From Candidatus Accumulibacter cognatus (GTDB lineage: Bacteria; Pseudomonadota; Gammaproteobacteria; Burkholderiales; Rhodocyclaceae), in assembly GCA_013414765.1 (NCBI GenBank), contig CP058708.1:2413553-2477552 (forward strand): a DNA stretch of 64,000 nucleotides. The letters are read 5' to 3'. Shown piece after piece: positions 27,393 to 34,101 of the stretch (the stretch's first letter is position 1; the number at the start of each line of letters is the position of its first letter). Made by a program: the position numbers and the translations under genes. The notes beneath the pieces are model-generated. The model saw nothing but the letters and a program-made list of their open reading frames with translations. It was not told the origin of the DNA and ran no database searches.

Positions 27393-27749
27393 TTACATCA
27401 CGCTCGGAGCGATCAACACCGGCGCGATGTCGCCGGAAACGGCCGAGACCTGGGCGATTCCGATCGCGCGGTTGGTCGACGCGGCGGCGACGCCTTTACC
27501 GTTGGCATCGCTGGTGACCAGCGCGCCGCGCGTCACGGTGCCGCCGAACTCGACGTCGGCGATGCCGACGACGACCACGTCGACCCGCTCCCCGGACGCC
27601 GGGCCGACGGAATTGCACACGCCGACCGACAGATCGGAGGCGGCGGCGGCCTGGATCACGGTGCCGTCGGTCGTATCGAATTTGACGATCCGGAAGGCGC
27701 CGATCGCGGCGCCGGCGACGAAATTGCGGGAGAGGAGTTCATTGGCCAT
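27393..27749 (-). CDS. Capsid decoration/cement protein (DUF2190-like)
   Basis: A 118-residue beta-rich protein (MANELLSRNFVAGAAIGAFRIVKFD...) typical of DUF2190-type capsid cement proteins, which sit on the outside of HK97-type capsids. It is 1 base after the protease gene and 47 before the capsid gene, the standard order protease, decoration, coat. Confidence 0.75.
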   Translation of the reverse strand: MANELLSRNFVAGAAIGAFRIVKFDTTDGTVIQAAAASDLSVGVCNSVGPASGERVDVVVVGIADVEFGGTVTRGALVTSDANGKGVAAASTNRAIGIAQVSAVSGDIAPVLIAPSVM

Positions 27750-27750
27750 A

Positions 27751-28845
27751 TCAGGATTCCGATTGAGTTTTCACGATGTGCGCGACGGCGGCGGGGGTGG
27801 AAAGCTCGATTCCGGACTGCCGTTGCGTGGTTTGATACGCCAGCGCCGCGTCGGCGATCTGGCGCGCGTCCGGGGGATCGGTTTTGCCGGGAGCCTGGCC
27901 GCCGGTTTGCGTGCCCTGCAGCGCGGCGAGCACCGGCGCGGCGTCGAGGTAGGTGGTCAGCGCCGCCAGGTCGCGCTGGCCGAGGGTGCGCGCCCAGCCC
28001 ACCAGCGCCGGGGGCAGCTTGCCCGCGGCCGTCGCCTGGGCAATCGCCTGTTCGACCTGGTCGGCCTGGATTTTTCGCTGCAGCTCGGCCAGCTCGCCCT
28101 GCACGCGGGTATGGTCGGCCTGCAGGGCGGCGAGCGTGGCGATCGGCACATATTGGCCGGGATCGGGAGGGGTCGCCGTTTGCGCGACGAGCGCGGCGAC
28201 GCGGGACTGGAGGGCAGTGGCGGCGCCAATCGCGAGCGTCAGGGCGGCGAGGTCGTCGGCCGGCTGGTCGGCAATCGCCAGGGCCTGGAACAGTTTTTTC
28301 ATCAGATCGTGCAAGGCTTCGGTCTCCGGGGGGTTGAGAAGAGGCGCCGCGAGGGCGGCGAGGTCGGTCAGGCCATCAAGGCCAGGGTCGTTGGTGAGGC
28401 TGGCGCCGAGAAGCTGCAGGACGCGGCCGGTACCGGGCTGGTAGCTGAACAGCGGGGAGATGTAGCGGTACTCGCGGTCCTGGATCATGCGGGCAGCGGC
28501 CGGCGTCCAGTCGATGTCGACGGCCCAGAGTCCCGAGCCGGGGCGCCATTCGAGGGCGTCGAACCAGCCGGCGGCCGGCGCCGGGGTCCCTTTGGATTTG
28601 GCGTGCAGGGTGGCGTGTTCGTAGTCGATGTACCGCGCCGACTGGCGCGCGGCCATCTCGGCGACGAGCCGTTGGCCGTCCGCGTCATCGAGCACCCAGG
28701 CCGGGGCATCCGCCGGCCGGCCATCGGGGGCGCTGAACGCGCCGGCTGGAATCAGCCGCAGCGCGCTGGGAACCGCCGAGCCGACCGGCAGATCATGGCG
28801 CAGGACGGCGACAGCGGGCGGCGGAGAGCAGAGTGAACGAGGCAT
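27751..28845 (-). CDS. Mu gpI-like prohead protease with scaffold domain
   Basis: A 364-residue protein. Residues 1-160 match the Mu protein I protease pattern (RLIPAGAFSAPDGRPAD, ARYIDYEHATLHAKSKG, YRYISPLFSYQ). The remaining helical, Gln-rich part is the scaffold (Mu Z-like, produced internally or by cleavage). It is the first gene of late block 2, and its start lies just inside a conserved late-promoter-like element. A true start somewhat downstream of ATG 28,845 is possible for that reason. Confidence 0.88.
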   Translation of the reverse strand: MPRSLCSPPPAVAVLRHDLPVGSAVPSALRLIPAGAFSAPDGRPADAPAWVLDDADGQRLVAEMAARQSARYIDYEHATLHAKSKGTPAPAAGWFDALEWRPGSGLWAVDIDWTPAAARMIQDREYRYISPLFSYQPGTGRVLQLLGASLTNDPGLDGLTDLAALAAPLLNPPETEALHDLMKKLFQALAIADQPADDLAALTLAIGAATALQSRVAALVAQTATPPDPGQYVPIATLAALQADHTRVQGELAELQRKIQADQVEQAIAQATAAGKLPPALVGWARTLGQRDLAALTTYLDAAPVLAALQGTQTGGQAPGKTDPPDARQIADAALAYQTTQRQSGIELSTPAAVAHIVKTQSES

Positions 28846-28854
28846 GCGGCGCAG

Positions 28855-28905
28855 TTTGCGCGCGCGCGAAGCCAGAATTGGGGGGGAAGTGCTTCACACC
28901 CGGCG
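28855..28905 (-). promoter_or_regulatory. Candidate late promoter/activator element A
   Basis: This ~50-bp stretch aligns with 42,131-42,180, upstream of the other late block. Both have GCCGGG, a GTGAAG(C/T)(A/G)CTTCC half-palindrome, a C-run, an AAT-containing spacer and CTTC.CGCGCGCG. It precedes the protease gene directly. A Mor/C-type activator is a likely binder. The interval 28,906-29,080 shows no gene. Confidence 0.55.
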
Positions 28906-29080
28906 CGTAGGGGCGCGTGTGCGACCCTACGGCGTCAGGGAATGCGCAGGCTGATGCGCGCACGGATGGACGGGAGAGCCTGGTAAAAAAGATCCTAGGC
29001 CGGGATTCGGTTCCTGGCTGCCATGAAAAAGCGCCGACCAGCAAGCCGGAGATCAGCACCGGCCCCTGCAAAACAAGATT

Positions 29081-29171
29081 GTAGGTTGGGCTGAGGCACG
29101 AAGCCCAACACCCCCATGACCCGGCAACGATCTCCCTGGAATGTTGGGCTTCGTGCCTCAGCCCAACCTAC
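29081..29171. repeat. Two-hairpin repeat (REP/BIME-like), copy 1
   Basis: GTAGGTTGGGCTGAGGCACG...AAGCCCAACA is followed, after a ~30-base spacer, by its reverse complement ending AACCTAC. Each arm is itself a short hairpin (GTTGGGC...GCCCAAC). Other copies are at 30,509, 31,839 and 42,203. Confidence 0.9.
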
Positions 29172-29181
29172 CGGCTAGTCT

Positions 29182-29601
29182 TTACCGTGAATTCGCGTCC
29201 AGATCAGACGCGAGCAACGGACGGGGGCTACCGCAGGAGGCGCAGAAGTGGAACGATTCGGGAAAGCGCGCGTGCGCCTTGAAGAACCGCTCCGCGTCTC
29301 TCGCGCTCAGATTCATGATGTCGCGATGGCAGTCATCGTTTGAGTTGCTGGGCGTTACCCTGAGCAGGTGGCCGGCAGGCAGGACGTCGCTTTCAAACAA
29401 CCAATAAATTGGCGGTTCGCCGCTGATGTGCCCGTAGAAGGTCCGTATGTGTTGACAGATGTCTCCACTGATTTTAGTGGCGCACTCTCTGGTAAAGACC
29501 GATAACCCTCCTCCTGTGGACGATGGCCTAAAGGCCAGACTCTGGAAACGCGCCAATTTTCTGTCGAAGTGCCTGGGATGGATAACCCGTACGAGTTGCA
29601 T
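29182..29601 (-). CDS. Cargo gene 3, unknown function
   Basis: A 139-residue protein from ATG 29,601 (MQLVRVIHPRHFDRKLARFQ...). It contains AFRPSSTGGGLSVFTRECA, a WLFESDVLPAGHLL segment, DDCHRDI and a C-terminal CASCG. It looks like a small globular cytoplasmic protein with possible metal-binding Cys/His. Upstream in-frame codons to 29,691 look like the shadow of gene 2. It overlaps gene 2's C-terminal codons by about 250 bases, so gene 2 and this gene cannot both be ordinary genes there. No family recognised. Confidence 0.65.
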   Translation of the reverse strand: MQLVRVIHPRHFDRKLARFQSLAFRPSSTGGGLSVFTRECATKISGDICQHIRTFYGHISGEPPIYWLFESDVLPAGHLLRVTPSNSNDDCHRDIMNLSARDAERFFKAHARFPESFHFCASCGSPRPLLASDLDANSR

Positions 29602-29960
29602 AGACGACGCCCGTAGTTTTTGATCAAAAGCTGGCATTCCGCGAAACTCAAGCCCTCCCGATACACTTCCTCGGCGCCATCGGCTTCGCACAAGAACGTG
29701 ATGACATGATCCGACGGCTCAAGCGTGAATTCCAAGTAATAGCGGTTCCCCCGAGGGGATCGCTGATAAGCAGTCACTCGAACCTCGCCATTCAATCCTG
29801 GGAAGGCGTCAAGCTGCTCAAAGCCCTGACCGAGTAACGATGTGGCGAGTTCGATTGCCTTGTTGAGTAGCCGCTCATCGAAGGGGAATCCCTCGCCGTA
29901 GCACCAGCCGGGGGTCAGGCTCTGAAAGTCAACGATCTTGGCAAGAACGTTTGCGCTCAT
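29355..29960 (-). CDS. Cargo gene 2, unknown function (C-terminus doubtful)
   Basis: The open frame gives 201 residues (MSANVLAKIVDFQSLTPGWC...), but only the first ~122 look like a protein (FPFDERLLNKAIELATSLLG, YYLEFTLEPSDHVITFL). The remainder runs antiparallel in information to gene 3, in another frame. At the expected end, the gene 3 start reads ATGC where an ATGA overlap would stop gene 2. A stop-codon loss or small frameshift is therefore likely. Its start overlaps gene 1's stop (ATGA, 29,957-29,960). Function unknown. Confidence 0.6.
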   Translation of the reverse strand: MSANVLAKIVDFQSLTPGWCYGEGFPFDERLLNKAIELATSLLGQGFEQLDAFPGLNGEVRVTAYQRSPRGNRYYLEFTLEPSDHVITFLCEADGAEEVYREGLSFAECQLLIKNYGRRLCNSYGLSIPGTSTENWRVSRVWPLGHRPQEEGYRSLPESAPLKSVETSVNTYGPSTGTSAANRQFIGCLKATSCLPATCSG

Positions 29961-30256
29961 GGCGAAGTGGCTTCATCGGATCGACTCGCAAAGGCCGCGG
30001 CGACCAGGTGGGTGGTCAGGATACTGGTTTGGGTGGCGTCTTCAAGGTTGTCGACGGCCTTCTTCAGTGCTTCGGAAAGCGTCTTGGCAACCGTGTAGGA
30101 TGTGTTCAGAGTCAGGATTGGTCTGCCGTTTAACTGCAGGGTCATCACGACATCCGCCGCTCCAACTGCCATGGTAAAACCGTTGAAATAGGAGGTGGAG
30201 CAATTGTCGGGCAGCAAATCGATATCCGGCAGACTTTCTCGCGAGTTTTGTTGCAT
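29957..30256 (-). CDS. Cargo gene 1, DUF3467-like small protein
   Basis: A 99-residue protein from ATG 30,256, chosen because it is preceded by GGAGAG at a good distance; an upstream in-frame extension to 30,298 is less likely. The core YFNGFTMAVGAADVVMTLQL ... LNTSYTVAKTLSEALKKAVD resembles the DUF3467 pattern, small proteins of unknown role often in mobile-element contexts. It is the first gene of a tightly coupled set of three on the minus strand, in the cargo interval between the two late blocks. Confidence 0.65.
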   Translation of the reverse strand: MQQNSRESLPDIDLLPDNCSTSYFNGFTMAVGAADVVMTLQLNGRPILTLNTSYTVAKTLSEALKKAVDNLEDATQTSILTTHLVAAAFASRSDEATSP

Positions 30257-30701
30257 CGGTGTTCTCTCCTTCGACCAAGCACGCCAAGTGACGTACAACC
30301 GATATCAGTATGTGGGCCTTTGTCGGTAAAAAAATAATCGGCGACGCTCGCCTCGTCCGAATGCTTGCCCTCTGATCTGACGATGACCGCGCTGGGCGCG
30401 CAAAAAGCCGCGGCAAAGGCGGCTTGACTCGGGAGCACAGCGTATCACAACCCGTTTTCCCGTCAATGGCCCGCGTTAAATTCCGCTTGAAATTCTCCGG
30501 CAAAAGCCGTAGGTTGGGCTGAGGCACGAAGCCCAACACCCCTGACCCGGCAACGCCATCCTGGAAGGTTGGGCTTTCTTCGTCAGCCCAACCTACGCGC
30601 TTCCCGCGTCCGCCCAACCGACGCCCCCCGATTTCCTCATGTCATGCGCGGTGTCGGATAGTATCGGCGGCGACGCCACAACCCAGTAAAAGGCACTGTG
30701 T
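30257..30701. other. Divergent intergenic region of the cargo interval
   Basis: This 445-base gap separates the minus-strand cargo genes from the plus-strand protease gene. It is more AT-rich than its surroundings, contains one copy of the two-hairpin repeat (30,509-30,596) and a GCGTTAAA octamer (30,473). No convincing promoter pair or further gene could be seen. Confidence 0.6.
30509..30596. repeat. Two-hairpin repeat (REP/BIME-like), copy 2
   Basis: Starts GTAGGTTGGGCTGAGGCACG and ends CAGCCCAACCTAC. The spacer and arms are close to copies 1 and 3, with a slightly altered right arm (CTTTCTTCGTCAG). It lies between the minus-strand cargo genes and the protease gene. Confidence 0.9.
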
Positions 30702-31640
30702 GTGAACGACCAACAACTGAGAGCCATTGTAAACGAAGTCGCCAATCAACATCAGGCAGACGTCTTTTTGTACCTGGGATCGATCGACCGCCATGGATAC
30801 GAGGATATTTCTCGTCTTTGCCGGGAAGAGAAGACAAGGGCAAAAGTCCTGTTGGTCCTCAGCACGCTCGGGGGAGACGCCCATGCCGGCTATCGCATAG
30901 CGCGGGCATTGACTCATCACTACGGAGGGTATTCGATCCTCGTGCCGGGGTTGTGCAAGAGTGCGGGCACGCTGATCTGCTTGGGAGCCAGGGAGCTGAT
31001 TATGGCCGACCAAGCCGAACTAGGCCCTCTCGATGTACAGGTCCGCAAATCTGATGAACTATTCGATATGGGCTCTGGCCTGGATACCGTGCAGGCGTTG
31101 AACTACCTTCAGGACCAAGCCATGAACGCCTTTCGCAACTACATGGTCGACTTGACGGTAGGCGGTGGGATCAGCACACGCATGGCTGCGGAGATCGCAT
31201 CGAAGTTAGCTACCGGGCTTTTCGGACCGGTCTACGGGCAGATTGACCCGATACGGGTAGCTGAAATGCAGCGAGCAATCGAGATTGCCTACGCTTACGG
31301 CGAGAGACTATCCTCTGCGTCAAAGAACCTCAAAGCGGATGCGTTGGGCCGCCTGGTTTCCAACTATCCGTCGCATAGCTTTGTGATCGACCGCAAGGAA
31401 GCGCGGGAAATATTCGCCGAGATTCGTCAGGCGACCGGCTTCGAGCAGGAACTAGCTTTGGCGACCTATTCCGACAACCCAGGCCAGCTTGGCGGTCCGG
31501 CCACCGTCTTGAATTTGAACAATCTATCAACGGAGGCGACACATGAGTCATCCAACCACACCGAGGATGCCGGAACCGCTGCGCCAGGCATTGAGACAAA
31601 CGAACGCGCGGGCGGCAAGGCTGGCGAGAATGGTCATTGA
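30702..31640 (+). CDS. ClpP-fold serine protease of the SDH/SppA type
   Basis: A 312-residue protein from GTG 30,702. It matches the serine dehydrogenase proteinase (SDH_sah) branch of the ClpP/SppA fold: VLSTLGGDAHAGYRIARAL supplies the oxyanion glycines, VPGLCKSAGTLICLGA carries the nucleophile Ser87, and MADQAELGPLDVQV follows. No signal peptide, so it should act in the cytoplasm. The last ~40 residues are hydrophilic. Its target is unknown. It is the only plus-strand gene pair in the late half of the phage and so is likely expressed in the lysogen (a moron). Confidence 0.8.
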   Translation: MNDQQLRAIVNEVANQHQADVFLYLGSIDRHGYEDISRLCREEKTRAKVLLVLSTLGGDAHAGYRIARALTHHYGGYSILVPGLCKSAGTLICLGARELIMADQAELGPLDVQVRKSDELFDMGSGLDTVQALNYLQDQAMNAFRNYMVDLTVGGGISTRMAAEIASKLATGLFGPVYGQIDPIRVAEMQRAIEIAYAYGERLSSASKNLKADALGRLVSNYPSHSFVIDRKEAREIFAEIRQATGFEQELALATYSDNPGQLGGPATVLNLNNLSTEATHESSNHTEDAGTAAPGIETNERAGGKAGENGH

Positions 31641-31734
31641 GGGCCAGCGCCCAATGGCTGGACAACCGTCAACCAGCGGCAAGAGCTTCGGCACTATGCA
31701 GCGCCAACTGATCATCAAGAAGGATGAGGGATAA
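31543..31734 (+). CDS. Small partner protein overlapping the SDH-type protease
   Basis: A 63-residue basic protein (MSHPTTPRMPEPLRQALRQT...). It starts inside the protease gene and overlaps its last ~98 bases in another frame. A strong GGAGG ribosome-binding site sits 8 bases before ATG 31,543, which argues for real translation, coupled to the protease. A terminator follows at 31,791. No family recognised; it could be a regulator or substrate adaptor of the protease, by position only. Confidence 0.55.
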   Translation: MSHPTTPRMPEPLRQALRQTNARAARLARMVIEGQRPMAGQPSTSGKSFGTMQRQLIIKKDEG

Positions 31735-31790
31735 GAGAAGCGAGAAGCGGCTCATATTATTGGTCATCCAGCGCGATTCTGCAGGTCCAG

Positions 31791-31816
31791 CCCCGGCCCC
31801 GTGCCGGGGTTTTTTT
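31791..31816 (+). terminator. Rho-independent terminator after the protease pair
   Basis: CCCCGGC-CCCGT-GCCGGGG followed by seven T. It ends the plus-strand protease unit. A nearly identical copy lies at 32,062. Confidence 0.85.
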
Positions 31817-31838
31817 GCCCGTCGACAGCCCATAGCCC

Positions 31839-31928
31839 GTAGGTTGGGCTGAGGCCACGAAGCCCAACACCCCCCAACCCGGCAACGCCATCCTGGAATG
31901 TTGGGCTTCCTTCATCAGCCCAACCTAC
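31839..31928. repeat. Two-hairpin repeat (REP/BIME-like), copy 3
   Basis: Starts GTAGGTTGGGCTGAGGCCAC and ends AGCCCAACCTAC, like copies 1 and 2. It lies between the two copies of the terminator. The gap 31,735-32,105 contains only the terminators, this repeat and a GCGTTAAA octamer. Confidence 0.9.
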
Positions 31929-32061
31929 GCGCTGCGGGATCTTTCCCGGATGCGGGAATGCCTCCAGGACGAAACTTAACGCCGGTTTAACGCGGGTGTT
32001 TTTCGCTGGGAATACCTGAGCCTGCCCGGACTTGTCGAACGCCTGAAATCGCGATTCCGCG

Positions 32062-32087
32062 CCCCGGCCCCGTGCCGGGGTTTTTTT
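32062..32087 (+). terminator. Second copy of the terminator hairpin
   Basis: CCCCGGCCCCGTGCCGGGG plus T7, preceded by GCGATTC.GC as at the first copy. No plus-strand gene ends just before it. It looks like one half of a duplication that flanks the repeat, and could have arisen with insertion of the cargo unit. Confidence 0.8.
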
Positions 32088-32105
32088 GGGCGCGCGCTCC
32101 GGCGC

Positions 32106-32669
32106 CTACCCCCGCAGCCGCCCCGCCAGGTACTCCAGCAGCTTCCTCGCGATCTTCGCTTCGTCGGCCTCGGTGAGCTTGAGAAACGGCCGCGCCGGCA
32201 TCTCGATGGTATGCGCGCCGCGCGTGTGCCACTGGGCAAAGTTGGACCGGCGCTTTTGCACGAAGCGGTTGCCGACCGTGCCATCCTTGGCCTGTTTGAA
32301 ATACGCTTGCTGACTGCGCGCCGGCATCTCGATCTTGCCGCCAAACTGGTGGATCGCGGCATAGACCACGTTGGTGCCGACACTCGCCGAATGATCGTCC
32401 GCCTGCGGCGTGATGCTCGACAGCAGACTCTGGCCGCCGCCGCGCCGGATCAGGATCTGATCGCCGTAGCCGTGTTTGCGCTTGTAGGCCAGCGTGGCCG
32501 GTTTCAGGGCTTGCCAGCGCGGCCGGCCGGACTGCGCGAAGTTTTCCATCACCGCATCGTGCAGGATGCCGGCCACGACCGGCATGACCGGCCCCGGACG
32601 CGCCAGGCTGCTGGCCAGGCGCTGGAGCGCCGCGGCGATGTCGGGGCCTTCGATTTGGATCGTGATCAT
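32106..32669 (-). CDS. Mu gpG-like virion morphogenesis protein
   Basis: A 187-residue protein of the phage virion morphogenesis (Mu gpG) family: RLASSLARPGPVMPVVAGIL, FAQSGRPRWQALKPATLAYK, VYAAIHQFGGKIEMPARS and the C-terminal ARPFLKLTEADEAKIARKLL. In Mu, G takes part in tail or head-tail assembly. It is the last gene of late block 1, immediately before the cargo interval. Confidence 0.9.
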   Translation of the reverse strand: MITIQIEGPDIAAALQRLASSLARPGPVMPVVAGILHDAVMENFAQSGRPRWQALKPATLAYKRKHGYGDQILIRRGGGQSLLSSITPQADDHSASVGTNVVYAAIHQFGGKIEMPARSQQAYFKQAKDGTVGNRFVQKRRSNFAQWHTRGAHTIEMPARPFLKLTEADEAKIARKLLEYLAGRLRG

Positions 32670-32763
32670 GGTTGGGCTATACTGAGGTTAGCTGATTGCG
32701 GTCGTACAAGCTCCCGACTGACGCATCCAAAGGAACCGCACAGTGCCCCCTGATGAGTCGGCG

Positions 32764-34101
32764 TCAGGGGGTTTCCGGCTTCCGGTAGAGCAGAAATCCG
32801 TCGCGCTGACGCTCGATATAGCGCAGACGAGCCGCCGGCCCACGGTCCGCCTGCGACATCATCGCGGTGGACCCGGACCACCCGTCTTTCCCGTACTCGA
32901 ATACCGACAGCCCGTATTGTGGGCCATCGTCGCCCATCACCTCAAAGCTGCGGAGATATCGCCGCTTGAGCCGCCAGGTTCCTGGGGCCTCGCGCGACTC
33001 CTCCCAGCGCAGCCAGATCTCGTCCGGCGCCTGGACGGACTCGGCGAGCAAGCGCATGAACGGTCCGCGCCCGTCCTTGGCTGCCTTCCAGTTGCCCGCC
33101 CCATCCTGAAACAGCGCCTCATCGATGACCAGGGGCGCGCCGGTCACATCCCTGAACACCACGCCCTGGTCCACGTCGGCGCCGAATTCGGCCAGGAAGG
33201 CGTGCGCGTAGTCCTCGGGCGGCAAGCCGGGCGCCAGCAGGCGATCGGCGGCGACCCGCGTGGGCGCCGGCAGATCGGGCAAGGGCACGCCAGGGCTGAA
33301 GGTGCGCGGCAAGTCGTCCAGCGGCGGCGGCGCAAAGGGCTTGAGCGCGGCGGCGCCGGGGTTATAGCTCCACCCCGCGTCGGGCGCGAAAAACTTGCCC
33401 GGCGCGTACTCGAAGCGCGTCACCGTGGCCGTCGGCCCGTCCGGATGGCGGCTGGTCGACACTTCGATGTCCGACAGCCGGCCTTCGCTGCTCGACAGAT
33501 CGATGCCGCGCGCCTGCAGGTCTTCGGCATCGAGGGCGCGCACGCCGCAACGGCAGCGGAATCCATTCGGCGGAAAGTGGGTCCGCCAGATCGGGTCATC
33601 ATGGCGGAACGTGCGGCCATTGAGCGCCGCGTGCGCCGGCCGCGTGCGGCTATCCATCACCGCCACGTATTGCCAGTACGGCCGGTCGGCGACGTTGGCC
33701 AGGAAGGCCTGATAGCGCCCGGCCATGTAGGCCGACTGCAGATTGGTGTCGAAGATCGTCGCCAGGCGGCGCGGCGTCAGCCCCTTGCCGGCCATCTCCC
33801 CGGTGACCGGGTCCACCTGCGCCTCGTATCCCCACCAGCCTTTGCGTTGCAGCAGCGGCGTTAAATTCCGCAGATAGTCCTGCCGCGTCGTGCCCTCTTT
33901 TAACGCGTCGACCAGGCCCGCCTTGAGATCGGCGAGCACGTCCACCTTCATCACCCCGGCCGCGGTGAAGGCTTTCGCGTGCGCCTCCTGCCAGACGTCC
34001 CGCCAGGAGAAGCCGATCGCATAGCCCTTGCTTTCCAGATAGGCGATGGCGTCCTCGGGCGGCAGCCGGCACGCGTAGGCGAGGTCAGGAACGTCCGGCA
34101 C
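32764..34101 (-). CDS. Mu gpF-like head protein with C-terminal putative nuclease domain
   Basis: A 445-residue protein. Residues about 20-200 match the SPP1 gp7/Mu F minor head family (TTRQDYLRNLTPLLQRKGWW, ATIFDTNLQSAYMAGRYQ, HFPPNGFRCRCGVRAL). After a proline-rich linker (about 260-300), residues about 310-430 look like the PBECR-type domain fused to F proteins in many phages (DVTGAPLVIDEALFQ, EIWLRWEESREAPGTWRLKR, FEVMGDDGPQYGLSVFEYG). That fold is related to RNase/colicin toxins. Whether it is active and injected is unknown. It overlaps the portal gene by 17 bases. Confidence 0.8.
   Translation of the reverse strand: MPDVPDLAYACRLPPEDAIAYLESKGYAIGFSWRDVWQEAHAKAFTAAGVMKVDVLADLKAGLVDALKEGTTRQDYLRNLTPLLQRKGWWGYEAQVDPVTGEMAGKGLTPRRLATIFDTNLQSAYMAGRYQAFLANVADRPYWQYVAVMDSRTRPAHAALNGRTFRHDDPIWRTHFPPNGFRCRCGVRALDAEDLQARGIDLSSSEGRLSDIEVSTSRHPDGPTATVTRFEYAPGKFFAPDAGWSYNPGAAALKPFAPPPLDDLPRTFSPGVPLPDLPAPTRVAADRLLAPGLPPEDYAHAFLAEFGADVDQGVVFRDVTGAPLVIDEALFQDGAGNWKAAKDGRGPFMRLLAESVQAPDEIWLRWEESREAPGTWRLKRRYLRSFEVMGDDGPQYGLSVFEYGKDGWSGSTAMMSQADRGPAARLRYIERQRDGFLLYRKPETP

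Noticed and set aside
29081-31928. Clustered repeats as a CRISPR array
   Set aside because: The repeats are ~90-base inverted structures spaced by more than 1 kb with genes between; there is no short repeat-spacer periodicity and no cas gene.
32740-32775. Terminator at the end of the gpF-like gene
   Set aside because: CCCCCTGA...TCAGGGGG can fold, but the T-run is on the plus strand where no gene ends; on the minus strand no T-run follows.
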